Source: JAOUJD01 sp963841815 (GTDB lineage: Bacteria; Pseudomonadota; Gammaproteobacteria; Burkholderiales; Burkholderiaceae_F). Taken from it: DNA of 64,000 nucleotides. Below the pieces are notes generated by a model that worked only from the letters and a program-made list of their open reading frames with translations, had not been told where the DNA came from and did no database searches. This document shows, in pieces, positions 36,791 through 45,992 of this stretch. Each line of letters starts with the position of its first letter. The stretch's first letter is position 1. A program made the position numbers and the translations under genes. The stretch lies in NCBI GenBank assembly GCA_963841815.1, contig CAWJEE010000018.1:33353-97352 (forward strand), given 5' to 3'.

Positions 36791-37456
36791 TCAGGCGCGC
36801 AACCGGGCGAGCGCGGCGCTGGCGAGTTCGGCGATGCGCTCGAGGAAGGCCGTGCCCATCGTGACGTGGAAGCGGTCCTTGTCGGCCGACCCGAGCACCA
36901 GCAGTCCGAACGTCTGGGGATCCGCGCCGACGCGCAGCGGCACCATCGCGATGCTCTGCACGGAGACGCCCGACTCCTCGAGCCAGGACGCGGCCTCGAA
37001 ACCGACATTCGGGCCGCAGAACGGCACGCGCATGCTGTTGGCGAGCGTGATCGTGTCGCTCTCGACCGGAAGAGCGCACTCCTGGGCGGCCACGGCCGGC
37101 GTCGCATTCCACAGGCGCAGCCCGACGTACGGGACGTCGAACACGCGCTTCAGTTCGTCGATCAGCGTGCCCGGCAGCCTGGCGGGATCGCTCTCGAGCA
37201 GCAGCGACCGCGTCCAGTTGACGAGCTTGTCGGCGATGGCGTCGTTCTCCTGCCCGTGGCGCACCATCTCCGCGTTCCGCATCTCGAGCGACTTGATGCG
37301 CTCGCGAAGCATCAGCGATTGCCGCTCGACGAGCGAGATCGCCTGCCCATTGTGCGGATGAGGGAGCTGCATCCCGGCCAGCAGCTCGGGATGCTGGTCG
37401 AAGAAGTCCGGATGGTCGGCCAGGTACTGCGCAATGTCTTGTGCTTGCAATGTCAT
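36791..37456 (-). CDS. DUF484 family protein
   Basis: 221 residues from ATG 37456 (MTLQAQDIAQYLADHPDFF). DUF484 proteins have a short coiled coil (here about 40-75) and a GAF-like domain (about 85-215). They lie between dapF and xerC in most proteobacteria, as here (5 bases from each neighbour). Function unknown. Confidence 0.92.
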   Translation of the reverse strand: MTLQAQDIAQYLADHPDFFDQHPELLAGMQLPHPHNGQAISLVERQSLMLRERIKSLEMRNAEMVRHGQENDAIADKLVNWTRSLLLESDPARLPGTLIDELKRVFDVPYVGLRLWNATPAVAAQECALPVESDTITLANSMRVPFCGPNVGFEAASWLEESGVSVQSIAMVPLRVGADPQTFGLLVLGSADKDRFHVTMGTAFLERIAELASAALARLRA

Positions 37457-37461
37457 CTCGT

Positions 37462-38325
37462 TCAGATCTCGATTTCGCCTTCGAACACCTTGGCGGCCGG
37501 TCCCGTCAGGCGCACCGGATGCGGCGCCGTCCTGCCCAGCCCCTCCCACGCAATCGTCAGTCGCCCGCCGCGCGTCTCCACTTCGACCGGACTGTCGAGC
37601 AGCCCGCGACGAATGCCCGCCACCGCCGCCGCGCACGCACCCGTGCCGCACGCGAGCGTTTCACCGGCGCCGCGCTCCCACACCCGCAGCCGGATCCGGC
37701 GGCGGTCCACCACCTGCATGAACCCGGCGTTCACCCGGCGCGGAAAGCGGCTGTGGTTCTCGATCACCGGACCATCCTTGGTGACCGGCGCGTCGTCGAC
37801 GCCGGTCACAACCTGCACCGCGTGCGGATTCCCCATCGACAGCACCGAGACCTGGACGTCGCGGCCGTGCACGAGCAAAGGCCAGACGTCGTCTTCGCCA
37901 ACGCGCTGCGAAACCAGTTCGCGCGCGTCGAAGGGAACGGCGGCCGGATCGAACACCGGCGCGCCCATGTCGACCGTCACCTCGCCGCTCGGTTCCAGTC
38001 GCGGCGCGATCTGGCCTCCAAGCGTCTCGACGCGGATCGCGTCCTTGTCGGTGAGTCCCTGGTCGCGCACGTAGCGAACGAAGCAGCGCGCGCCGTTGCC
38101 GCACTGTTCGACTTCGCCACCGTCGCTGTTGAAGATGCGGTAGCGGAAGTCGGCATCGGCCTCCTGCGGCGGCTCCACGATCAGGACCTGGTCGGCGCCG
38201 ATCCCGAAGCGGCGGTCTGCCAGGCGGCGGACCTGTTCGGGGGTCAGGCTCAACTTCTGCGTGATGCCGTTCAGCATCACGAAGTCGTTGCCCGCGCCCT
38301 GCATCTTGGTGAACCGCAATTTCAT
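37462..38325 (-). CDS. dapF: diaminopimelate epimerase
   Basis: Converts LL- to meso-diaminopimelate for lysine and peptidoglycan. 287 residues. Two active-site Cys are in NGARCFVRYV (with GNGARCF) and ACGTGACAAAV; family start MKLRFTKMQGAGNDFVML. First gene of the dapF-DUF484-xerC-rlmI run. Confidence 0.97.
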   Translation of the reverse strand: MKLRFTKMQGAGNDFVMLNGITQKLSLTPEQVRRLADRRFGIGADQVLIVEPPQEADADFRYRIFNSDGGEVEQCGNGARCFVRYVRDQGLTDKDAIRVETLGGQIAPRLEPSGEVTVDMGAPVFDPAAVPFDARELVSQRVGEDDVWPLLVHGRDVQVSVLSMGNPHAVQVVTGVDDAPVTKDGPVIENHSRFPRRVNAGFMQVVDRRRIRLRVWERGAGETLACGTGACAAAVAGIRRGLLDSPVEVETRGGRLTIAWEGLGRTAPHPVRLTGPAAKVFEGEIEI

Positions 38326-38365
38326 TCCCGGATTCTACGGGCGCGACTCGAGCGCAGCGGGGATC

Positions 38366-39238
38366 TCAGTAGATCGAGGGGCTTCCCGGCGGACGCGTCT
38401 TGAACCGCTTGTGCGTCCAGAGGTACTGGTCGGGCATCCTCAGCACCCAGCGCTCGAGTTCCCGGTTCATGCGGGCCGTGTCTTCCTCGATCGACGCGCC
38501 GGGATAGTCGGTCCAGGGCGGCTCGAAGTGCAGGACATAGCCGTCGTCGGTCATCTCGGTGACCCCCATCACGACCCTGGCCCCGATCATGCGCGCGATG
38601 CGGGACACCATCGGGATCGTCGCCGCCGGCACGCCGAAGAACGGCACGAACACCGAGTTCGCTGCGCCGAGGTCCATGTCCGGCAGGTAGTACAGGGGCG
38701 GGCCCTCCTTCACGGTGCGAATGACGCTGCGCATGTCGGCTCCCTGCCGCGCCACCAGGATCACTCCGAAGCGCGCGCGAATCCTGTACAGCCAGTCGTC
38801 CCAGACCGGATTCTTCTGCTTCGAATAGACCGTGATGCCCTGGACCGAAGTGCTGAGCCGCAGGCCGCCGGCGTCGAGGCCCACGAAGTGCGGCGCGACG
38901 ATGATCAGTGGCCGGTTCGCGGACGACGCCGCGTGCTCGATTCCTTCGACCCGGACGTAGGTTTCCAGCCGAGCGCGGTCTGCCTTCCACAGAACCGAGT
39001 GATCGAGCGCGCTGCGGGCGATGTTGCGAAAGCACTGGCGCGCGATGCGGCGGCGCTCGCGCTCCGGCATCTGCGGAAAGCAGGCCTCGAGGTTGGCCAG
39101 CGTGATGCGGCGACGAGGCACCACGAGCCACCACAGCAGGTCGCCCAGCAGGTTTCCCAGTCGGGTCCGTCCGGCCTGTGTCCAGTGGCTGGTCGCGCCG
39201 ATCAGGGCGATCCATGCCCTTGCGATCAGTGCGTTCAC
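38366..39238 (-). CDS. LpxL/HtrB-type lipid A acyltransferase (second of a pair)
   Basis: 290-residue inner-membrane acyltransferase that adds a secondary acyl chain to lipid A. Start GTG 39238 (MNALIARAWIALIGATSHW). The HX4D motif is PHFVGLDAGG; DMDLGAANSVFVPFFGVPAA follows. It lies 58 bases after a second family member; the gap holds a palindromic linker that supplies its ribosome binding site. The dapF gene follows 40 bases later. Confidence 0.92.
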   Translation of the reverse strand: MNALIARAWIALIGATSHWTQAGRTRLGNLLGDLLWWLVVPRRRITLANLEACFPQMPERERRRIARQCFRNIARSALDHSVLWKADRARLETYVRVEGIEHAASSANRPLIIVAPHFVGLDAGGLRLSTSVQGITVYSKQKNPVWDDWLYRIRARFGVILVARQGADMRSVIRTVKEGPPLYYLPDMDLGAANSVFVPFFGVPAATIPMVSRIARMIGARVVMGVTEMTDDGYVLHFEPPWTDYPGASIEEDTARMNRELERWVLRMPDQYLWTHKRFKTRPPGSPSIY

Positions 39239-39299
39239 TGGACCACCCTCCGCGCTGCGCGCTCCGGGGTGAGCGCTTCGGAGCGGCCGCGCGCGCTCA
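39231..39299 (-). repeat. palindromic linker carrying a ribosome binding site between two acyltransferase genes
   Basis: Hairpin GAGCGC/GCGCTC (39271-39276 with 39293-39298) around the loop TTCGGAGCGGCCGCGC, next to a 34-base module (39231-39264) that matches 31670-31703 at 33 of 34 positions. On the gene strand the upstream stop TGA lies at the left edge and the next GTG at the right edge, with GGAGGGT between. The loop is close to that of the mnhE-mnhF linker and of repeat copy C. Confidence 0.75.
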
Positions 39300-40172
39300 T
39301 GCCGGCGGCTGCGATGGCGGCTGCTCCGCGCCCGCCGGGACCTTGTAGCGGTTGTAGCCCCACAGGTACTGGGTCGGGCATTCACGGATCAGCGACTCGA
39401 GGCCGCGGTTCATGACGGCCGCATCGTGCGCGGGGTCGCCGGTCAGAGGCTCCTGCAACCGCCGCAGGTGAATCCGGTACCCGGCGCCGCCCGGCAGTCG
39501 CTCGCCGTAGACGAACAGGACGATCGCGTCGAACTGGCGCGCAAGGCGCGCCGGCAGTGTCATCGTGTAGGCCCAGCGGCCGAAGAACGGCGCCCACACG
39601 CCCTCGCCGCGCGACGGAACCTGGTCGGGCAGGATGCCGACGAGATGACGGTCCTTCATCGCCTTCATCAGCATGCGCACCCCGCGCAGCTCAGCAGGCG
39701 CGAGGCGCAGGCCATCCGCGGCGCGACCTGCCTCGACGAGGGGACGCAGGATCGACTTGCGCGGAACCCGGTACAGCACCGTGATGGGGCGAGTCCTCGC
39801 TTCGGGACGGAACGCGGCGTAGAACTGCCCGGTCACTTCGAAACACCCGAGGTGCGGCAGCAGAAACATCACCGGCCGCCCGTCGGCCATCGCCTCGTCG
39901 ACGAGGCGCATGTCCGCGACCGAGGTACATGCGATCAGGTCGTCGCGCGGCCGCTTCCAGATCCACGGCGTTTCAAGTCCCTGGCGGCCCGCGCCCGCGA
40001 TCGCTGCGCGGCGTGTCGCGGCGTCCGTGTAGCCGGCGAGTTCCAGGTTCTCGTTGAGTCGACGACGGTATGTCGGCGACAGCCAGTACACCACGTGGCC
40101 GAGAAAGCCTCCGATCGCGTGCACCGCCCGCAGCGGGAGGGCCGCGACCAGCCGCAGCAGCAGGTTCAGCAT
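39297..40172 (-). CDS. LpxL/HtrB-type lipid A acyltransferase (first of a pair)
   Basis: 291 residues, N-terminal membrane helix (MLNLLLRLVAALPLRAVHAI), HX4E motif in LPHLGCFEVTG, and the conserved GILPDQVPSRGEGVWAPFFG. Together with its neighbour it could install both secondary acyl chains (LpxL and LpxM roles); which does which is not clear. Divergent from metK, with a 218-base gap. Confidence 0.92.
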   Translation of the reverse strand: MLNLLLRLVAALPLRAVHAIGGFLGHVVYWLSPTYRRRLNENLELAGYTDAATRRAAIAGAGRQGLETPWIWKRPRDDLIACTSVADMRLVDEAMADGRPVMFLLPHLGCFEVTGQFYAAFRPEARTRPITVLYRVPRKSILRPLVEAGRAADGLRLAPAELRGVRMLMKAMKDRHLVGILPDQVPSRGEGVWAPFFGRWAYTMTLPARLARQFDAIVLFVYGERLPGGAGYRIHLRRLQEPLTGDPAHDAAVMNRGLESLIRECPTQYLWGYNRYKVPAGAEQPPSQPPA

Positions 40173-40253
40173 CGCGCGCTGCCGTCTGTCGGCGGAGGGG
40201 AGACCCTTAGTCGAATCAGCGGGGGACGCATGCGCCGGACGGGGCCGATTCCA

Positions 40254-40259
40254 TATAAT
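40254..40259 (+). promoter_or_regulatory. -10 element of the metK promoter
   Basis: TATAAT; transcription expected at about 40266, which is the first base of the predicted leader pseudoknot. The -35 region is weak. Confidence 0.55.
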
Positions 40260-40265
40260 GGCGAC

Positions 40266-40338
40266 TTCGCCGAGTTAACCGACAACTTGCGGGGCGAATC
40301 CTCGAGAGCATAGCCGAGGGAAATACCGCTAAAGCGTC
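40266..40338 (+). promoter_or_regulatory. SAM-II-like riboswitch candidate upstream of metK
   Basis: Stem P1: TTCGCC (40266-40271) pairs with GGCGAA (40293-40298). Its loop reads GAGTTAACCGACAACTTGCGG and matches the SAM-II pattern (TTAACCG then TTGC). After an inserted hairpin (CCTCG/CGAGG, 40300-40319) comes AAATACCGCTAAAGCG. CCGC at 40326-40329 can pair with GCGG at 40289-40292 to form the pseudoknot, directly before the diagnostic GCTAAA. SAM-II RNAs bind S-adenosylmethionine, the product of MetK. The inserted hairpin is not in the compact form I know. The ribosome binding site (AAAGGAACC) is about 45 bases downstream. Confidence 0.6.
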
Positions 40339-40390
40339 GCCGCTCCTTTCGAGTGGGCAACGCAGAAGGCCAACATCGAAAGGAACCAAC

Positions 40391-41569
40391 GTGTCGAGCG
40401 ATTTCCTCTTTACTTCCGAATCCGTTTCGGAAGGCCATCCGGACAAGGTTGCGGACCAGATCTCCGACGGGATCCTGGACGCCATCCTCGCGCAGGACAA
40501 GAACTCCCGCGTCGCCGCCGAAACCCTGGTCACCACGGGCCTCGTGGTGCTTGCCGGCGAGATCACCACGCACGCCGTGATCGACTACCAGACGGTCGCG
40601 CGCCACGTGATCAAGCGCATCGGCTACGACAACAGCGACTTCGGCATCGACTACAAGGGCTGCGCGGTCATGGTCTGCTACGACAAGCAGAGCCCGGACA
40701 TTGCGCAGGGCGTCGACGAAGGCAAGGGCCTCGACCTCGACCAGGGCGCGGGCGACCAGGGCCTGATGTTCGGCTACGCCTGCGACGAGACGCCGGAACT
40801 GATGCCGGCGCCGATCTACTACTCGCACCGGCTCGTGGAGCGCCAGGCCGATCTTCGCCGCGACGGGCGCCTCCCGTGGCTGCGTCCGGACGCCAAGAGC
40901 CAGGTCACGCTGCGCTACGTCGACGGCAAGCCGCACTCGGTCGACACCGTCGTGCTGTCCACGCAGCACGACCCGGACGTCTCGTACGATGACCTGAAAC
41001 AGGCGGTGATCGAGGAGATCATCAAGCCGGTGCTGCCGAAGGAGTGGCTGAAGGACACCAAGTACCTGGTAAACCCGACCGGCCGCTTCGTCATCGGCGG
41101 CCCGCACGGCGACTGCGGGCTCACGGGCCGCAAGATCATCGTCGACACCTACGGCGGGGCGTGCCCGCACGGCGGCGGCGCGTTCTCGGGCAAGGACCCG
41201 TCGAAGGTCGACCGCTCGGCCGCGTACGCGGCGCGCTACGTGGCGAAGAACGTCGTGGCGGCCGGTCTCGCCACGCAGTGCGAGGTGCAGGTGAGCTACG
41301 CGATCGGCTACTCCAGGCCGATCAACATCACCGTCTACACGGAAGGCACGGGCGTCATCTCCGACGAGGCCATCAGCAAGCTGGTCGCGGAGCACTTCGA
41401 CCTGCGCCCGAAGGGCATCGTGCAGATGCTCGACCTGCTGCGCCCGATCTACGAGAAGACCGCCGCCTACGGTCACTTCGGCCGCGACGAGCCGGAGTTC
41501 ACGTGGGAAAGGACCGATCGCGCGTCGGCCCTGGCCGACGCCGCCGGCGTGAAACGCCGCGCCGCCTGA
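40391..41569 (+). CDS. metK: S-adenosylmethionine synthetase
   Basis: Makes SAM from methionine and ATP. 392 residues from a GTG start preceded by AAAGGAACCAAC. Motifs: FTSESVSEGHPDKVADQISD with the catalytic His, GAGDQGLMFGYACDETPE, and GGGAFSGKDPSKVDRSAAY for phosphate binding. It opens the metK-ahcY-panE-yvlD-metF cluster. A candidate SAM riboswitch precedes it, which would give product feedback. Confidence 0.98.
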   Translation: MSSDFLFTSESVSEGHPDKVADQISDGILDAILAQDKNSRVAAETLVTTGLVVLAGEITTHAVIDYQTVARHVIKRIGYDNSDFGIDYKGCAVMVCYDKQSPDIAQGVDEGKGLDLDQGAGDQGLMFGYACDETPELMPAPIYYSHRLVERQADLRRDGRLPWLRPDAKSQVTLRYVDGKPHSVDTVVLSTQHDPDVSYDDLKQAVIEEIIKPVLPKEWLKDTKYLVNPTGRFVIGGPHGDCGLTGRKIIVDTYGGACPHGGGAFSGKDPSKVDRSAAYAARYVAKNVVAAGLATQCEVQVSYAIGYSRPINITVYTEGTGVISDEAISKLVAEHFDLRPKGIVQMLDLLRPIYEKTAAYGHFGRDEPEFTWERTDRASALADAAGVKRRAA

Positions 41570-41583
41570 AAGGCGGCGGATCG

Positions 41584-41661
41584 GTCCTTCGTCGAGGCTA
41601 ACTTCGACGCAGTCGAAGTTAAGCGGCCGTCGCCAGACGGCCGCGGCCGGAGACAAAGGAC
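41584..41661 (+). other. predicted three-way-junction RNA between metK and ahcY
   Basis: Closing helix GTCCTT (41584-41589) with AAGGAC (41656-41661). Inside are two perfect hairpins: TAACTTCGAC-GCA-GTCGAAGTTA (41599-41621, 10 bp) and GCGGCCGTC-GCCA-GACGGCCGC (41623-41644, 9 bp). It follows a small hairpin overlapping the metK stop (41560-41578). Could be a 3' UTR element or processing site. I do not recognise the family. Confidence 0.5.
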
Positions 41662-41685
41662 TGACACTTTAGGTAGAAACGTCAA

Positions 41686-41722
41686 GAAAGACGCCGGCCT
41701 TGCGCCGGCGTCTTTCTTTCCT
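41686..41722 (+). terminator. strong terminator between metK and ahcY
   Basis: A 13-bp perfect stem from GAAAGACGCCGGC (41686-41698) with 41704-41716, loop CTTGC, followed by TTTCCTT. It separates metK from the ahcY promoter, so the two are separate transcripts despite sharing a pathway. Confidence 0.88.
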
Positions 41723-41773
41723 TGCCGAGCGTCCGGAACCGCCGCGCCGGGTGTCCAGCCGCGCTTCCTTCGG

Positions 41774-41779
41774 CTAAGA
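41774..41779 (+). promoter_or_regulatory. putative -10 element of the ahcY promoter
   Basis: TAAGAT, about 9 bases before the SAH riboswitch begins. The -35 is unclear. Confidence 0.35.
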
Positions 41780-41787
41780 TTCGCCCT

Positions 41788-41880
41788 CCTCCGAGGAGCG
41801 TTGCGACGGAGCGCGTCCACCGATGCGCCCGCCAGGCTCGGGGAAACCGGTTCCCCGCCGGTTGCAGCAACGGCGCTCGC
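41788..41880 (+). promoter_or_regulatory. SAH riboswitch upstream of ahcY
   Basis: Contains the conserved core CCGAGGAGCGTTGCGACGG and CCAGGCTCGG, then GCAACGGCGCTC. Pairings: CCGAG (41790-41794) with CTCGG (41836-41840), GAGCG (41795-41799) with CGCTC (41873-41877), GTTGC with GCAAC (41866-41870). SAH riboswitches bind S-adenosylhomocysteine and switch on ahcY. The AAGGAGGG ribosome binding site lies about 15 bases after the aptamer. Confidence 0.9.
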
Positions 41881-41909
41881 CAACTTCTTTCTCGAAAGGA
41901 GGGCGCGAG

Positions 41910-43334
<1,425 letters not shown>

Positions 43335-43401
43335 TCCATCAGGGATGCGGCATCCGGGGCCGATTGCGACCCGGAAGCCGCGCGTTGCGACGGGAGGCAG
43401 C

Positions 43402-44325
43402 ATGCGGCTCTTGATGGTGGGCGCAGGCGGCATCGGGGGCTACTTCGGCGCCTGCTTTGCCGCCGCCGGCCACGACGTCACGTTCCTTGCGCGCGGCGCG
43501 ACGCTGGCCGCGCTGCGGGAGCGCGGCCTCACGGTCGAGAGCGCCGTCGCACCCGCACACCTCGTGGTCAAGGCCACCGCTCGCGTCGAGGACGCAGGGC
43601 GGCCGGACGCGATCGTTCTCTGCACCAAGCTGGCCGACCTCGACTCGGCGGCGGCGCAAGTGGCGCCGATCGCCGCCAGCGCGCTCGTCGTCACCACGCA
43701 GAACGGCGTCGAGGCTCCGGACATCGTCGGCCGGCACATCGATCGCTTGCGGATCGCGCCCGGGGTGGCGCAGATCGGCGTGGCCATCAAGTCGCCCGGC
43801 GTGATCGTCCACACGGGAACTCTCGCGCGCCTGCGTGTCGGCACCGTCGCGGGCGGCCCGTCGGTGGACGCCGTGGATGCCTTGGTCGCGGCCGGCAGGC
43901 AAGCCGGCATCGACATCGCGCGCGTCGACGACATCCAGCGCGCGCTGTGGGAGAAGTTCGCGTTCCTCGCCGCGCTGTCCGGCACCGCCTGCCTCGCACG
44001 GCAGCGCGTCGGCGTCATCCGCGAGGATCCGGACCTGCGGGCGACGCTGCGCGATGCGATGAGGGAGATCGTGACGGTCGCCCGCGCGCGCGGGGTCGAT
44101 CTCCCCGACGGCTTCGTCGACACGCAACTCGCGTTCGTCGACGGACTGCACCCGCAAATGCGTCCGTCGCTGCTGCTTGATCTCACCGAGGGGCGGCGCC
44201 TCGAGGCTCCCTGGCTTTCGGGCGCCGTCGTGCGGATGGCGAGCGAGGCCGGCATCGAGGTGCCCGTCGTGCGCACGCTCTACGCCGCCCTCAAGCCGTA
44301 CCTCAGCGGGGCGACCGCCCACTGA
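43402..44325 (+). CDS. panE: 2-dehydropantoate 2-reductase
   Basis: NADPH-dependent ketopantoate reductase in pantothenate/CoA synthesis. 307 residues from ATG 43402 (RBS GGGAGGC). N-terminal Rossmann motif MVGAGGIGGYFG; conserved Lys in WEKFAFLAALSGTACL; C-terminal GRRLEAPWLSGAVVRM. It lies between ahcY and yvlD, an unusual place, since these two normally adjoin. Some members of this fold reduce other 2-keto acids. Confidence 0.88.
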   Translation: MRLLMVGAGGIGGYFGACFAAAGHDVTFLARGATLAALRERGLTVESAVAPAHLVVKATARVEDAGRPDAIVLCTKLADLDSAAAQVAPIAASALVVTTQNGVEAPDIVGRHIDRLRIAPGVAQIGVAIKSPGVIVHTGTLARLRVGTVAGGPSVDAVDALVAAGRQAGIDIARVDDIQRALWEKFAFLAALSGTACLARQRVGVIREDPDLRATLRDAMREIVTVARARGVDLPDGFVDTQLAFVDGLHPQMRPSLLLDLTEGRRLEAPWLSGAVVRMASEAGIEVPVVRTLYAALKPYLSGATAH

Positions 44326-44345
44326 CCGACTCACAAGGAGGACTC

Positions 44346-44693
44346 ATGCGCCTGTTGCTCGTCTGGATCCTGAATGCCATCGCACTGCTCGCCGTCGCCT
44401 ACCTCTACCCCGGCGTGCAACTGGAGGACTGGAAGTCCGCAGCCATCGCCGCGCTGGTGCTCGGCCTGGTCAACACGCTGGTCAAGCCCATCCTCGTGAT
44501 CCTGACCTTGCCGGTCACGATCCTCACGCTCGGCCTGTTCCTGCTGGTGCTGAATGCGCTCCTCTTCTGGGGCGTCGCGTCGGTCCTGCCGGGCTTCAAC
44601 GTCACTGGCTTCTGGGCTGCGGTGCTCGGTGCAATTCTCTACAGCGTGATCGGCTCGCTGCTGTCCATGCTCATTCCGGATCAAGCACGTTGA
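44346..44693 (+). CDS. YvlD/phage holin family 4 (DUF360) membrane protein
   Basis: 115 residues, four hydrophobic helices filling nearly the whole chain, with the family motif NTLVKPILVILTLPVTILTL. Regularly found between ahcY and metF in betaproteobacteria. RBS AAGGAGG. The stop TGA overlaps the metF TTG start. Function unknown; despite the family name it is not evidence for a prophage. Confidence 0.9.
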   Translation: MRLLLVWILNAIALLAVAYLYPGVQLEDWKSAAIAALVLGLVNTLVKPILVILTLPVTILTLGLFLLVLNALLFWGVASVLPGFNVTGFWAAVLGAILYSVIGSLLSMLIPDQAR

Positions 44694-45532
44694 AGATCAA
44701 GAACATCAGCTTCGAATTCTTCCCTCCCAAGACGCCGGAGGGCGCGGAGAAGCTGCGCGTCGTGCGCGCCAGGCTCGGCGAACTGGAACCCGAGTTCTTC
44801 TCGGTGACGTTCGGCGCGGGCGGTTCCACCAAGGAAGGCACGTGGAACACCGTGATGGAACTGCACGCCGAGGGCCGTCCGGTCGCGCCGCACATCTCGT
44901 GCATCGGCACGACCCGCACCTCGGTGCGGGAATTGCTGGACGGTTACCGCACAGCCGGCATCCGGCGGCTGGTCGCCTTGCGCGGCGACCTGCCTTCCGG
45001 CGCCGCGGGCGGCGCAGGCGACTTCCGATACGCGAATGAACTCGTCGAGTTCATTCGCAACGAAACCGGCGACACATTCCACATCGAGGTGGCGGCGTAT
45101 CCGGAGGCGCACCCGCAGTCACGCAACCCGGCCGACGACCTCGCGCGCTTCGTCCAGAAGGTGAACGCGGGCGCGAACTCCGCAATCACTCAGTACTTCT
45201 ACAACCCGGATGCGTACTTCCGCTTCGTCGAGGACGCCGGCCGGCTCGGCTGCTCGGTGCCGATCGTGCCCGGCATCATGCCGATCACGAACTACATGCA
45301 GCTGGCGCGCTTCTCCGACGCCTGCGGCGCCGAGATTCCGCGCTGGATCCGCCGCCGGCTCGAGAGCTTCGGGGACGACCGCGACGCGATCCGGGCGTTC
45401 GGCCTCGACGTGGTGCACCAGTTGTGCGAGCACCTGCTCGAGCGCGGCGCCCCGGGCCTGCACTTCTACACGATGAACCTCGCCGAGCCGACGGGCGAGC
45501 TGTGCCGGCGGCTCGGCGTGCGCGCAGCCTAG
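44690..45532 (+). CDS. metF: 5,10-methylenetetrahydrofolate reductase
   Basis: Makes 5-methyl-THF for methionine synthase. 280 residues starting at TTG 44690, overlapping the yvlD stop (TTGA). FEFFPPKTPEG near the start carries the catalytic Glu; VTFGAGGST and SAITQYFYNPDAYFRF bind FAD and folate. No ATG or GTG near this point gives a better start. Translational coupling to yvlD is likely. Completes the methionine-cycle cluster. Confidence 0.96.
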   Translation: MKIKNISFEFFPPKTPEGAEKLRVVRARLGELEPEFFSVTFGAGGSTKEGTWNTVMELHAEGRPVAPHISCIGTTRTSVRELLDGYRTAGIRRLVALRGDLPSGAAGGAGDFRYANELVEFIRNETGDTFHIEVAAYPEAHPQSRNPADDLARFVQKVNAGANSAITQYFYNPDAYFRFVEDAGRLGCSVPIVPGIMPITNYMQLARFSDACGAEIPRWIRRRLESFGDDRDAIRAFGLDVVHQLCEHLLERGAPGLHFYTMNLAEPTGELCRRLGVRAA

Positions 45533-45533
45533 A

Positions 45534-45881
45534 TCAGGCGGCGCCGCGGGCTGGACGCGGCGAGCGGAGCGTCCAGCGCCGGAGCGATGCCCGGACCCGG
45601 TGGAACAGCGCGGCCACCGCGCTTGCGATCCGCGATGGCCCGCGCACGGTTTCGATCAGCTCGACCCGAGCCGGGCCGAGCGCCTCGATCACCGCGAGGC
45701 CGCGGCTGGCGAGGCTCACCTCCTCGCCGCTCGCGAGAAACGCGTCCCGCGTGTCGCCCTCCGCGGTCAGCCAGACGCGGCCGTAGAGAATGCGAACGCG
45801 CTCGCCCGGGATCGACGTGAACGGGAGGAGGCTGCCGCCCGGCAGGTCGAGCGTGCGAAGGGTGGAAGGGGACTCTCTCAT
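45534..45881 (-). CDS. DUF2917 family protein
   Basis: 115 residues, with the small cupin-like DUF2917 core (PGERVRILYGRVWLTAEGDTRDAFLASGEEV), then a basic C-terminus. RBS AGGAGGC before ATG 45881. Such genes commonly diverge from a LysR regulator, as here. Function unknown. Stop is one base after the metF stop, tail to tail. Confidence 0.85.
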   Translation of the reverse strand: MRESPSTLRTLDLPGGSLLPFTSIPGERVRILYGRVWLTAEGDTRDAFLASGEEVSLASRGLAVIEALGPARVELIETVRGPSRIASAVAALFHRVRASLRRWTLRSPRPARGAA

Positions 45882-45892
45882 TCTTGCCTCCT

Positions 45893-45907
45893 ATGCACTT
45901 CGTGCAT
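45893..45907. promoter_or_regulatory. palindrome in the DUF2917-LysR intergenic region
   Basis: Perfect inverted repeat ATGCAC-TTC-GTGCAT, 11 bases upstream of the DUF2917 ATG. Its position fits an operator controlling the DUF2917 gene, possibly bound by the divergent LysR protein. Confidence 0.4.
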
Positions 45908-45992
45908 GGATGAGTTCGACAGGGACGCATTACAGGCCTCCTGCCTCTCCTCCACAAACGGAAAGATCGCACTCCATGCATGCTGATGGCGC

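Noticed and set aside
44346..44693. Phage remnant, suggested by the holin-family name of the YvlD protein
   Set aside because: This family is a regular chromosomal neighbour of ahcY and metF; no other phage genes are nearby.
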